This document shows positions 7,155 through 14,739 of a DNA stretch of 64,000 nucleotides, one piece after another. This DNA is from PMNU01 sp035479875. GTDB taxonomy: Bacteria; Patescibacteriota; Saccharimonadia; Saccharimonadales; UBA4665. Position numbers and translations under genes: made by a program. Under the pieces are notes generated by a model. That model was not told the origin of the DNA. It ran no database searches and saw nothing but the letters and a program-made list of their open reading frames with translations. Positions within the stretch are counted from its first letter, which is position 1. Each line of letters begins with the position of its first letter. The stretch lies in the NCBI GenBank assembly GCA_035479875.1, contig DATIIH010000008.1:1-64000 (forward strand), given 5' to 3'.

Positions 7155-7687
7155 TTGGTGGCCTTCTCGGATGCCTCAGCTGCTTCGGCAGCTTTTTCCA
7201 TTTTGGCGGCAAGTTTACGGGCTTCGGCTTTCTCACCCTTAACCGGCATGGTGACGTCTTCGCCGCTCAGCTTGCGGTACACCGTGCCAAGCACGCCATT
7301 GATAAATTTAGAGGAGTTTTCGCTACCAAAAGCTTTGGCTAGTTCTACTGCTTCGTTGATCACAACTTTGGCGGGTACGTCTTTTTCGTGCTTGAGTTCG
7401 TACAGACCCATACGCAGACAGACGCGGTCCATGCGAGCGATCTCGCTGATCGGCCAGTCGGGTGCCACGGGCTGCAGCTCGGCGTCGAGTTCGGCCTCGC
7501 GACTATCAACACCGCGCACCAAGCGAGTAATAAAGCCAGTGTCGTCTACGGTTGCTTCGTAGCGCTCGATGTTACGAGCGAGCACCGACTCGAGGTCAAA
7601 ATTGTCGTCTCCGGCTGCCCGGCGAAAGTCCTGCTCAAAAAGAGTTTGAAGTGCAATGATTCGGCCAAGGTGGCGGTTGGATGCCAT
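7151..7687 (-). CDS. nusB: Transcription antitermination factor NusB
   Basis: The all-helical NusB fold is recognisable: NRHLGRIIALQTLFEQDF at the start, WPISEIARMDRVCLRMGLYEL in the middle, and VVINEAVELAKAFGSENSSKFINGVLG near residue 130. NusB binds boxA RNA with NusE (S10) in rRNA antitermination. Usual size is 130-150 aa. The extra 30 residues at the C-terminus are Lys/Ala/Glu-rich. The gene follows rpmF and overlaps the NUDIX gene at ATGA. Confidence 0.95.
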   Translation of the reverse strand: MASNRHLGRIIALQTLFEQDFRRAAGDDNFDLESVLARNIERYEATVDDTGFITRLVRGVDSREAELDAELQPVAPDWPISEIARMDRVCLRMGLYELKHEKDVPAKVVINEAVELAKAFGSENSSKFINGVLGTVYRKLSGEDVTMPVKGEKAEARKLAAKMEKAAEAAEASEKATK

Positions 7688-7748
7688 GTACGCTAAACCT
7701 TTCCGTTATACCTAAAAAGCATGCGGCCCGCGGGGGAGCCGGAACTTC

Positions 7749-7898
7749 TTAGGCTTTTACCACTTTACCGGTTTCGCGGACCGTGGTGCGGACCTTAACT
7801 GGCGATTTAGCGTTGACCTTGCGGGCCAATTCCAGCACCAAGTGGCTGCGGCGTGTGCCGGTGCGGCGGCTAGATGTTCGTTTCTTTGGTTTACCCAT
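7749..7898 (-). CDS. rpmF: 50S ribosomal protein L32
   Basis: A 49-aa, very basic protein begins MGKPKKRTSSRRTGTRRSHL, the usual L32 start of a Pro-Lys block followed by an Arg-rich helix with RR-H. The zinc-binding cysteines present in some L32 proteins are absent. It leads the rpmF-nusB-NUDIX-rnc operon, with an AGGAGA ribosome site and a good promoter. L33-type annotation is less likely, given the N-terminal pattern. Confidence 0.8.
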   Translation of the reverse strand: MGKPKKRTSSRRTGTRRSHLVLELARKVNAKSPVKVRTTVRETGKVVKA

Positions 7899-7947
7899 GA
7901 AAAATAGTTCTCCTCTTTTTCGTCTTACTGACTGATTATTGCCTACT

Positions 7948-7975
7948 ATTATAGCGTAAATTACAGATATGACAA
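7948..7975 (-). promoter_or_regulatory. Promoter of rpmF-nusB-NUDIX-rnc
   Basis: On the minus strand TTGTCA (7975-7970), a 16-bp spacer and TATAAT (7953-7948) lie about 50 bp before rpmF. It is divergent from the promoter at 8012-8040. Confidence 0.75.
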
Positions 7976-8011
7976 GCGTATTGAAAGCCTGCGTATGCTA
8001 AATAGCCAGAA

Positions 8012-8040
8012 TTGACTAAAGAGAGCTACGGTGATATAAT
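8012..8040 (+). promoter_or_regulatory. Leaderless promoter
   Basis: TTGACT (8012-8017), a 17-bp spacer and TATAAT (8035-8040) end 9 nt before the ATG at 8050. No ribosome site is present. Confidence 0.8.
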
Positions 8041-8049
8041 CTCGCCATT

Positions 8050-8469
8050 ATGGCTAACCGTATGTATGATGCCGCACGCCGAATGGCCTGGCTGCCCAAT
8101 ATACTCCGTGACCACCCCGTTCGTTCCGCAATTGGCGCGGCCGTCCTAGGCGCCACGGTAGCGCTTGCCAGTACACACCCGCACATTGGAAGGGCCCCAG
8201 CAGAAGGGGCTCAGGTGTGCGTTAAAGTAAGCCCGGGCGACGGCTTTCAATCCGTTATAGATAGCGCAGTACGCAAAGAAGTCGGCGCCAAACAGGATCC
8301 CGACCTAAACCGTTATGGTCTTGACAATCCGACTGATGCTCAAGGTATGGTGGACCGAGTCACCCAAGGCGGCCTGCAGCCCGGCAATGCTTACAACATC
8401 GTATTTAGCGGCACCGTCGTGAGCAAAGTCACGGTAGGCAATCCTTTTGATCCAACCTGCCAAGGCTAG
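8050..8469 (+). CDS. Exported or membrane-anchored protein of unknown function
   Basis: This 139-aa protein has a basic cytoplasmic start and one membrane segment (about residues 27-42, SAIGAAVLGATVALAS). The small exterior domain of about 90 residues (CVKVSPGDGFQSVIDSAV to the end) holds two Cys that may pair. The phrase SPGDGFQSVIDSAVRKE resembles LysM- or LytM-associated segments, but the similarity is too short to name a family. It is transcribed from a near-consensus promoter directly at its ATG (leaderless). It converges with leuS, the two overlapping by 4 nt at their ends. Confidence 0.7.
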   Translation: MANRMYDAARRMAWLPNILRDHPVRSAIGAAVLGATVALASTHPHIGRAPAEGAQVCVKVSPGDGFQSVIDSAVRKEVGAKQDPDLNRYGLDNPTDAQGMVDRVTQGGLQPGNAYNIVFSGTVVSKVTVGNPFDPTCQG

Positions 8470-11396
8470 ACGACGAAACTGACGAGCTTACCAGGGATGT
8501 AGATAGTTTTTCGAATCTCTTTGCCGCTCACGTAAGTGGCAACTTTTTGATGCGCCTTGGCGGCTTCCACAATCTGGTCCTGTGTGGCCGCTGCCGGAAC
8601 CTCTACTTGCCCGCGGATTCTGCCGTTCACCTGCACGGCGATGGTCATTGTGTCGTTTACTAGGTATTGCTCGTCGTGGACTGGCCACCGCGAAGTGTGT
8701 ACGGAATCGCTATGGCCCAATTGTGCCCACAATTCTTCGGTGATGTGCGGGGCAAATGGCGCGAGCAGTTGCACCAGAGTTTCGATGGCCCAGCGCCACG
8801 TTGTAGCAGCTTGGTCGAACGGCAACGTTGCTTTTTGAGCGTACAGATCATTTACGGCCTGCATCATGGCGGCAATAGCAGTGTTAAAACTTAAGGCCTG
8901 TAGGTCTTCGCTCACCTTTTTGGTGGTACGGTGCAAGATGCGTTTGATCTCGATGGCGTCGGCTTTGTCTTCGCCCTGAACGGTTACAACATCTTGGCCC
9001 AACGCCCAAACGCGCTGCAAAAAACGGAATGAGCCACCCATGCCCTCTACACTCCATGCGGCCGTCTGGTTCCATGGACCGATAAACAGCTCCATAATAC
9101 GGATAGAGTCGGCGCCATAGCCCTGTTCTATTAATGTGTCGGGTTCTATGGTATTGCCTTTGCTCTTGCTCATCTTGGCGCCGTCGGGGGCCAAGATCAT
9201 CCCGTGGTTGCGTAACGTCTTAAACGGCTCACCAAAATCGATTAAGCCCTCATCTTGCATTACTTTGGTCCACATGCGGGCGTATAGCAGGTGCATAACA
9301 GCATGCTCGGCGCCGCCGATGTAGTCATCTACCGGCAACCAATACTTACCTTTGTCGGCGTCGAATGGCTTGGCATTGTTGTGCGGGTCTGCAAAGCGCA
9401 GGAAGTACCAGCTTGAGCAAGCAAAGCCGTCCATGGTGTCGGTTTCGCGCTGCGCGGGGCCGCCACACTTGGGGCATGTAGTATTTACAAATTCGGGCAC
9501 GCGCGCCAGTGGGCTGCGGCCATCGCCACTTGGTTCAAAGCTCGTTAACTCTGGCAGAACGACTGGCAATTGGTCTTCGGGCACGGCTACAGTGCCATCT
9601 TTTTCGCAGTGAATCATAGGGATGGGCGCGCCCCAATAGCGCTGACGGCTGATCAGCCAGTCACGGATCTTGTAGTTCACTCGTTCTTTGCCGGTACCTG
9701 CGGCAGCTAGGTCGGCCACTATTTTCTCGCGCGCATCGCTGGCGTCCATCTCGTCGTAAGCGCCGGAGTTTACCATTACACCCTCGCCAGAAAGGGCCGA
9801 AGATGCAAAAACGTGCGGGTCGCTTGTAGTGTCGTACCCTAACTCAATGGCGCGGGCGACTGCCTGCTTGAGCGCCACGATGTAATGGTCGTAATGTCCG
9901 CCGTCGGTTGCTTGCCAGGCGGCCAGCACATCAGCGGGATTGAGCCACTCCAAGTGGAATGTTTCGTGCGCCTCAAGTTGGGTATCAACCACGTCGGTGT
10001 CTTCAAGGACTACCAATAACACCGTGGCCTTAGCGCGACGGTTTAACTTTTTGAGTGAGTGGTAGTAGTGCCCGTAGACTACACATACTTCTTCGTAGTG
10101 TTTGATATGCGTTAGGCCGCTTTCTTCGCGCAGCTCGCGCAAGATACCCTCATGTATCGTTTCGCCATCTTTAGTGCCGCCGGCAAACAACGCGGTTCGG
10201 TCGGTGTTATCGATACGCAAAAAAGCATAGCACTGGGTTTTGGGGTCAAAGACAACCGATGAACCGCCGTCGGCGAACTGCTCGTTCTCTCGCTTAACGC
10301 CCAGCTCTGGGGCAACAACTTGGCGGATTGGCAAATCAAACTTCTTGGCAAACGCAAAGTCCCGCTCATCGTGGGCAGGAACGGCCATAATCGCGCCAGT
10401 GCCGTAGCCGTAGAGCACGTAATCGGCCACCCACACCGGGATTTTCTCGCTGTTAATCGGATTAATAGCGTAGGCGCCGGTAAACACGCCGGTTTTTTCG
10501 CGGTTGGTTTCTTGGCGTTCTATGTCGCTCTTACTTTGGGCTAATTTAATGTAGTCGCCAACATGCTCGCGGTGTTCACCGGTAGAAACCTGCATCACAA
10601 TCGGGTGCTCGGGCGCGACCACCATAAAGGTAGCACCGTACAGCGTGTCGGGCCGCGTGGTAAATACCGTCAACTTTTGGTCGCTGCCGTCAATCTTAAA
10701 GTCGATTTCGGCACCACTGCTACGACCGATCCAATTGCGCTGCATGCTTTTGATGCTGTCGCTCCAGTTGACATCGTCTAAGTCTTTAGCTAAGCGATCG
10801 GCGTAATCGGTAATCTTAAAGAACCACTGCTTGAGTGCCTTCTTCTCTACCTCGGAGCCACAGCGCCAGCACTGGCCGTTTTCGACCTGCTCGTTGGCCA
10901 GCACCGTCTTGTCTACTGGGCACCACCACTGCAGGCTCTCTTTTTGATAGGCTAAGCCACGCTTAAAAAGCAGCAAAAAGAACCACTGCGTCCACCGATA
11001 ATACTCGGGCTCTGAGCTCGTGATTTCGCGCGACCAGTCGTAGTCAAAGCCCATTTGCACCAACTGCTGCTTAAAGCGCGAAGTATTTTCGGCAATCGCC
11101 CGCTCCGGGCTGGTGCCGGTTTTAATAGCATAGTTCTCGGCCGGCAAGCCAAAAGCGTCCCACCCCATGGGGTGCAGTACGTTATAGCCACTCATGCGGG
11201 CATGGCGAGAAATAGCATCGCCAATGGCGTAATTGCGCACGTGGCCCACGTGCATGGCTGCGCCGCTGGGGTACGGAAAGTATTCCAGTACGTAACGTTT
11301 AGGCTTGCTGGTGTTATCACTGGCTTCGTAAATCTTGTCGGCGACCCACTTCTCTTGCCACCGCGGTTCGATCTCCTTGGGATTGTATCGTTTCAT
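8466..11396 (-). CDS. leuS: Leucyl-tRNA synthetase with an inserted Nudix domain
   Basis: Charges tRNA-Leu. Class I signatures are clear: PYPSGAAMHVGHVRNY near residue 42 (HIGH-type), MSKSKGNTIEP (KMSKS), a zinc-type CPVDK...CWRCG segment, and the CP1 editing domain with TTRPDTLYG and AVPAHDERD (editing Asp). The 976-aa length exceeds the usual 800-870. The extra part, about residues 357-530, lies in CP1 between the AVPAHDERD block and the GVMVNSG block. It contains a complete Nudix box at 406-428 (G406, E412, R420, E421, E423, E424, G426). The inserted domain therefore looks catalytically competent. A short upstream frame repeats the LeuRS N-terminus and ends overlapping this ATG. Confidence 0.97.
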   Translation of the reverse strand: MKRYNPKEIEPRWQEKWVADKIYEASDNTSKPKRYVLEYFPYPSGAAMHVGHVRNYAIGDAISRHARMSGYNVLHPMGWDAFGLPAENYAIKTGTSPERAIAENTSRFKQQLVQMGFDYDWSREITSSEPEYYRWTQWFFLLLFKRGLAYQKESLQWWCPVDKTVLANEQVENGQCWRCGSEVEKKALKQWFFKITDYADRLAKDLDDVNWSDSIKSMQRNWIGRSSGAEIDFKIDGSDQKLTVFTTRPDTLYGATFMVVAPEHPIVMQVSTGEHREHVGDYIKLAQSKSDIERQETNREKTGVFTGAYAINPINSEKIPVWVADYVLYGYGTGAIMAVPAHDERDFAFAKKFDLPIRQVVAPELGVKRENEQFADGGSSVVFDPKTQCYAFLRIDNTDRTALFAGGTKDGETIHEGILRELREESGLTHIKHYEEVCVVYGHYYHSLKKLNRRAKATVLLVVLEDTDVVDTQLEAHETFHLEWLNPADVLAAWQATDGGHYDHYIVALKQAVARAIELGYDTTSDPHVFASSALSGEGVMVNSGAYDEMDASDAREKIVADLAAAGTGKERVNYKIRDWLISRQRYWGAPIPMIHCEKDGTVAVPEDQLPVVLPELTSFEPSGDGRSPLARVPEFVNTTCPKCGGPAQRETDTMDGFACSSWYFLRFADPHNNAKPFDADKGKYWLPVDDYIGGAEHAVMHLLYARMWTKVMQDEGLIDFGEPFKTLRNHGMILAPDGAKMSKSKGNTIEPDTLIEQGYGADSIRIMELFIGPWNQTAAWSVEGMGGSFRFLQRVWALGQDVVTVQGEDKADAIEIKRILHRTTKKVSEDLQALSFNTAIAAMMQAVNDLYAQKATLPFDQAATTWRWAIETLVQLLAPFAPHITEELWAQLGHSDSVHTSRWPVHDEQYLVNDTMTIAVQVNGRIRGQVEVPAAATQDQIVEAAKAHQKVATYVSGKEIRKTIYIPGKLVSFVV

Positions 11397-11476
11397 GCGG
11401 ACGCTCCGCTGGTCTCAACAGAAACAGTCCACTGGACTGTTCTGGGTTCGATCTCTTTGGGGTTATATCGTTTCAC
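11393..11476 (-). CDS. leuS upstream reading frame, a copy of the LeuRS N-terminus
   Basis: A GTG at 11476, 9 nt after a strong AAAGGAG site (11494-11488), opens a 27-codon frame. Its first ten residues (MKRYNPKEIEP) equal those of LeuRS itself. It then diverges and stops in a TGA overlapping the leuS start as ATGA. About 28 bp are duplicated, with three changes. Between the copies lies AACAGTCCA paired with TGGACTGTT. leuS has only a weak GGAG of its own, so its translation probably depends on ribosomes finishing this leader. Confidence 0.6.
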   Translation of the reverse strand: MKRYNPKEIEPRTVQWTVSVETSGASA

Positions 11477-11487
11477 CACTTAAAAAA

Positions 11488-11516
11488 CTCCTTTGTCGGT
11501 CTTATCTGAAATTATA
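11488..11516 (-). promoter_or_regulatory. -10 box and ribosome site of the leuS leader
   Basis: On the minus strand TATAAT (11516-11511) is followed by AAAGGAG (11494-11488). No good -35 hexamer is seen. A CGCCC-TACT-GGGCG hairpin and AT-rich sequence fill the rest of the gap up to 11615, with no T-box or specifier structure recognised. Confidence 0.55.
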
Positions 11517-11615
11517 ACTGAGAATAGAAAATTATGCGCCCTACTGGGCGAGGAGGTTGAGTACGAGCGTGATACGGCTACTCATAATGTAGATAATGTA
11601 ACATTACTGGGGCGG

Positions 11616-12257
11616 TTAGTCTAACACTTTGATGCCCAGCTCGCTGGCCAATGATTGGCTCATTGCGATAAGCTGCAGGTGGTCGATGGTAGCCCCCTTG
11701 AGCGCGGCCACCCCTTTGATGCCCTCGATGGTGGAGGTGCGCAGATCCACATGGCTGAGCGAGACGTTGGAGAACTGCGCGCCAGTAAGATCGCAGGCCC
11801 TAAACCAAACGTTCTCGAGTTTGGCGTAGGCAAGATCGGCCTCGGTAAGTATGCAGTCCTCAAACACCACTTTCTTGAAGTGCGTAAAACGGAAGTTGGA
11901 CAGATTGAGCCGGCAGCCCTTAAACGTTACATCGGCAATTACCGCGTTGGTGATAGTGAGGCCAGCTGCCTGGGCGTCCAAAATTTCGAGCCGGTTGAGG
12001 CCGCCTTCTTCAATTTGCACGCCAGATAGCTGGCATTTTTCGAGCCGGACATCGCGCAGTGCCGCTTTGGGCAACACAGCGCCAGTAAAATCGCCCTTGG
12101 TTGCCACCACACCACTCAGGCTAATGCCCTTAGCGGTCTGATTACTCCAATCCAGATCACTTACTTGCACATCCTCTAAATCTAGCTCGTCGTCCAGAAT
12201 GGTAGCCTGCCGGCTGGCAAGCGCACTGTCGAATATCGGTTTCGTTACGTCAGCCAT
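11616..12257 (-). CDS. Pentapeptide-repeat protein
   Basis: This 213-aa protein contains a run of A(D/N)LXX-type repeats (for example AVLPKAALRDVRLEKCQLSGV, CRLNLSNFRFTHFKKVVFEDCILTEADLAYAKLENVWFRACDLTGAQF). These fold as a right-handed quadrilateral beta-helix. The N-terminus (MADVTKPIFDSALASRQATILDDELDLEDVQVSDLDW) is acidic. Pentapeptide proteins include DNA mimics that protect gyrase and many of unknown role, and the sequence does not tell which. It lies between prs and leuS on the minus strand, 20 bp downstream of neither operon partner with overlap. Confidence 0.85.
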   Translation of the reverse strand: MADVTKPIFDSALASRQATILDDELDLEDVQVSDLDWSNQTAKGISLSGVVATKGDFTGAVLPKAALRDVRLEKCQLSGVQIEEGGLNRLEILDAQAAGLTITNAVIADVTFKGCRLNLSNFRFTHFKKVVFEDCILTEADLAYAKLENVWFRACDLTGAQFSNVSLSHVDLRTSTIEGIKGVAALKGATIDHLQLIAMSQSLASELGIKVLD

Positions 12258-12277
12258 ATGCCTAAGTATACCGCGCG

Positions 12278-13246
12278 CTATGCCTGGTTTTCGCCATTAA
12301 AGATAGCCGACACTGAGCGCTCTTCAAAGATAGCCTCGATAGCGTTGGCTAACAGATTGGCGACTGACACGACCTCGATTTTTGGCTTTTTGAGCTTGAT
12401 ACTGAGCGGCAGCGTATCGGTGACTACCAGCCGGTCGATTGCCGACTCGGCCAGCCGGTCGGCGGCTGGCTCAGAAAACAAGCCGTGGGTAGCAATCACC
12501 ATCACCGATTTGGCTCCGGACTGTTTGAGCTTGAGCGCGGCAGCACACACTGTGCCGCCGCCGTCGATCATATCGTCGATAACTACGCAGTGTTCGCCTT
12601 CGACGTCACCTATAACGTGCAAGGCGCTGGCGGCATTACTAGTGGTTTCGCGGCGTTTATGGACAATCGCAAGGCCAGCACCAAGGCGGGCCGCGTAGCG
12701 CTCAGCCAGCTTTACCCGGCCAGCGTCGGGCGAAACAATCACACAATCTTTGCCCAACTCGTGCTGCAAATGGTCTACCAGTACCGGCATAGCAATGAGG
12801 TGATCGAACGGGCCATCAAAAAAGCCTTGGATTTGGCCGCTGTGCAAATCAACACTTACAATCCGATCGGCGCCAGCGACGCGCAAAATATCTACCACCA
12901 GGCGAGCAGTAATCGGCTCACGGCCGCCAGATTTGCGGTCTTGGCGAGCATAGCCTAAAAACGGGCAGACAGCGGTGATATGCCGGGCCGAGGCACGCTT
13001 AGCGGCGTCAATCATAATGGCTTGCTCCATAAGCGCTTCGTTCACTGGCGCGCTGTGGCTCTGAAGAATAAAAACGTCCGCACCGCGGACCGACTCTTCT
13101 AATTGACACTTGACCTCACTGTTGGCAAAGCGCTTCACTGGTGCGCTGCTCACGCTAATACCGAGCTTAGCCGCGACTTTATCGGCCAGTTTACGGTTGT
13201 GGCTGCCGCTTAAAATTTGTAATCGCTTGCTCGTTACCGTGTTCAT
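12278..13246 (-). CDS. prs: Ribose-phosphate pyrophosphokinase
   Basis: This 322-aa enzyme makes PRPP from ribose 5-phosphate and ATP, the entry to purine, pyrimidine, His and NAD synthesis. Seen are the N-terminal LQILSGSHNRKLADKVAAKLG, the ATP-site ANSEVKCQLEESVRGADVFILQS, FLGYARQDRKSGGREPITA, and the PRPP-binding loop VVIDDMIDGGGT. The start at 13246 is chosen because a longer in-frame extension would run antisense into purD and lies beyond the promoter. A GAGGGG site precedes it. It is divergent from purD, and the two promoters lie back to back. Confidence 0.95.
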   Translation of the reverse strand: MNTVTSKRLQILSGSHNRKLADKVAAKLGISVSSAPVKRFANSEVKCQLEESVRGADVFILQSHSAPVNEALMEQAIMIDAAKRASARHITAVCPFLGYARQDRKSGGREPITARLVVDILRVAGADRIVSVDLHSGQIQGFFDGPFDHLIAMPVLVDHLQHELGKDCVIVSPDAGRVKLAERYAARLGAGLAIVHKRRETTSNAASALHVIGDVEGEHCVVIDDMIDGGGTVCAAALKLKQSGAKSVMVIATHGLFSEPAADRLAESAIDRLVVTDTLPLSIKLKKPKIEVVSVANLLANAIEAIFEERSVSAIFNGENQA

Positions 13247-13273
13247 ACGCCCCTCGCCTCGCTCTATGGTCTT

Positions 13274-13302
13274 AGCATAGTCGACGCGTAGCGATTGTGC
13301 AA
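13274..13302 (-). promoter_or_regulatory. prs promoter
   Basis: On the minus strand TTGCAC (13302-13297), a 17-bp spacer and TATGCT (13279-13274). It stands head to head with the purD promoter, 8 bp between the two -35 boxes. Confidence 0.65.
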
Positions 13303-13310
13303 AACCGTCC

Positions 13311-13339
13311 TTGCATTGCGGACAGGACGCGCCTTTAAT
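13311..13339 (+). promoter_or_regulatory. purD promoter
   Basis: TTGCAT (13311-13316), a 17-bp spacer and TTTAAT (13334-13339). The TTGCA -35 box is shared with the prs and purF promoters, which suggests joint control of the PRPP-to-GAR steps. Confidence 0.65.
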
Positions 13340-13364
13340 TAGACCTGAATGGAGGGCCGCAGTT

Positions 13365-14660
13365 ATGGAAGTATTGGTAGTTGGTAGTGGCGGACGGGAA
13401 ACGGCTTTGGGCGAGCAGCTCCAGCGTTCCAGGCAAGTAACGAAACTGTATTTTATGCCCGGCAACGCCGGCACCAGCGCGTTTGGCGAGAACGTAGCAA
13501 TTAACCCACTCGACTTGACTGCCGCGGTAGAGTTTATTACCGACCGAGGCATCCAGCTGGTAGTTATCGGCCCCGAAGCGCCCCTGGTAGCTGGTCTCAG
13601 CGATGCTGTGCGTGGCGCTGGCGTCACTGTATTTGGCCCATCCCAGAAGGCCGCTGGCCTGGAAGGCAGCAAGGCGTTCGCCTCGGCCTTTATGCAACGC
13701 CACAGCATCCCTCAACCCAAATCGCAGCTGGTACACAATATAGAAGAAGCGCTGGCGGCCATCAAAGACAAGCCGGCTAGCAGCTATGTTTTGAAGGCCG
13801 ATGGCCTCGCTGGCGGCAAAGGCGTAATACTGCCAGAATCGGCCGCCGAGGCCGAGGCAGCGCTCAACATGCTGTTTGCAGGCGGTTTTGACGGCGCCGG
13901 CAAGCAGGGTGTAGTCATCCAAGAACGCCTGCACGGACCAGAAGTGTCGGCCTTTGCCATCAGCGACGGCACCAATTTTGTGGTGCTGCCAAACGCACAA
14001 GACCACAAACGACTCCAAGACCACGACCAAGGCCCCAATACGGGCGGTGTGGGAGCCTACGCACCTGTGCCAGAGAGCATCGTGAGCCCGGCACAAAACG
14101 AAAAGATCCGCGCTATTATTAAGACCACTATCGACGGCATGCGCGCCGAAGGCACTCCCTACGAAGGCACGCTATACGTCGGCCTGATGCTGGCTGAGGA
14201 GCGTGGCGGTGACCCGGTAGTTATCGAATACAACTGCCGCTTTGGCGATCCAGAGGCCGAGGTGCAATTTACCGCTCTCAGCGCCAGCGGCTGCCAAACC
14301 GGCGACTTACTCATTGAAGCCGCCAAGGGTAACCTCACCGCTGTAGCCCTACCAGAGATAAAATATACCGTGTTATCAGTATGCTTATCAGCAGCCGGTT
14401 ATCCCGAGCAGCCGCGCAAAGGCGACGCCATTAGCGGCCTCGATAAGATGTACGATAACGTCGTGGTACACCAGGCGGCCACCGTTAAAGACGCGGGCGG
14501 TCTCAAAACCAGCGGCGGCCGCGTACTCTATGTGACCGCCACCGGCGCCACACCAGATGAAGCCGCAGCCCGCGCCTACGCCGCCATCGGGCCAAACGCG
14601 ATCCATTTTGACGGCATGCAATACCGTACCGACATTGGCTGGCAAGCCCGCGCAAAATAA
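13365..14660 (+). CDS. purD: Phosphoribosylamine-glycine ligase (GARS)
   Basis: This 431-aa ATP-grasp enzyme joins phosphoribosylamine and glycine, step 2 of purine synthesis. Typical blocks are MEVLVVGSGGRETAL (N-domain), PEAPLVAGLSD, GPSQKAAGLEGSKAFASAFM, VLKADGLAGGKGVI (ATP-grasp), VIQERLHGPEVSAFAI, HKRLQDHDQGPNTGGVGAY and VIEYNCRFGDPEAEV. The start at 13365 follows GGAGG at 13351-13355. An earlier in-frame ATG at 13311 sits inside the promoter and is rejected. It is followed by purF after 79 bp with a separate promoter. The rest of the purine pathway is not in the window. Confidence 0.97.
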   Translation: MEVLVVGSGGRETALGEQLQRSRQVTKLYFMPGNAGTSAFGENVAINPLDLTAAVEFITDRGIQLVVIGPEAPLVAGLSDAVRGAGVTVFGPSQKAAGLEGSKAFASAFMQRHSIPQPKSQLVHNIEEALAAIKDKPASSYVLKADGLAGGKGVILPESAAEAEAALNMLFAGGFDGAGKQGVVIQERLHGPEVSAFAISDGTNFVVLPNAQDHKRLQDHDQGPNTGGVGAYAPVPESIVSPAQNEKIRAIIKTTIDGMRAEGTPYEGTLYVGLMLAEERGGDPVVIEYNCRFGDPEAEVQFTALSASGCQTGDLLIEAAKGNLTAVALPEIKYTVLSVCLSAAGYPEQPRKGDAISGLDKMYDNVVVHQAATVKDAGGLKTSGGRVLYVTATGATPDEAAARAYAAIGPNAIHFDGMQYRTDIGWQARAK

Positions 14661-14664
14661 ACAT

Positions 14665-14692
14665 TTGCACAATGCGCCATGCGTGCTACGAT
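14665..14692 (+). promoter_or_regulatory. purF promoter
   Basis: TTGCAC (14665-14670), a 16-bp spacer and TACGAT (14687-14692). It is similar in its -35 box to the purD and prs promoters. Confidence 0.5.
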
Positions 14693-14739
14693 AAAATTGA
14701 AGGAATATTTTATTTGAGAGGGCAAAACGGCAAAACGTA

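Noticed and set aside
11397..11615. T-box riboswitch upstream of leuS
   Set aside because: No Stem I specifier bulge and no conserved T-box sequence is seen. The inverted repeat there is short and lies inside a leader frame.
13247..13708. In-frame extension of prs to a 476-aa protein
   Set aside because: It runs antisense through the purD promoter and gene start, lies upstream of the prs promoter, and no PRPP synthetase has such an N-terminus. The start with the GAGGGG site at 13246 gives the normal length.
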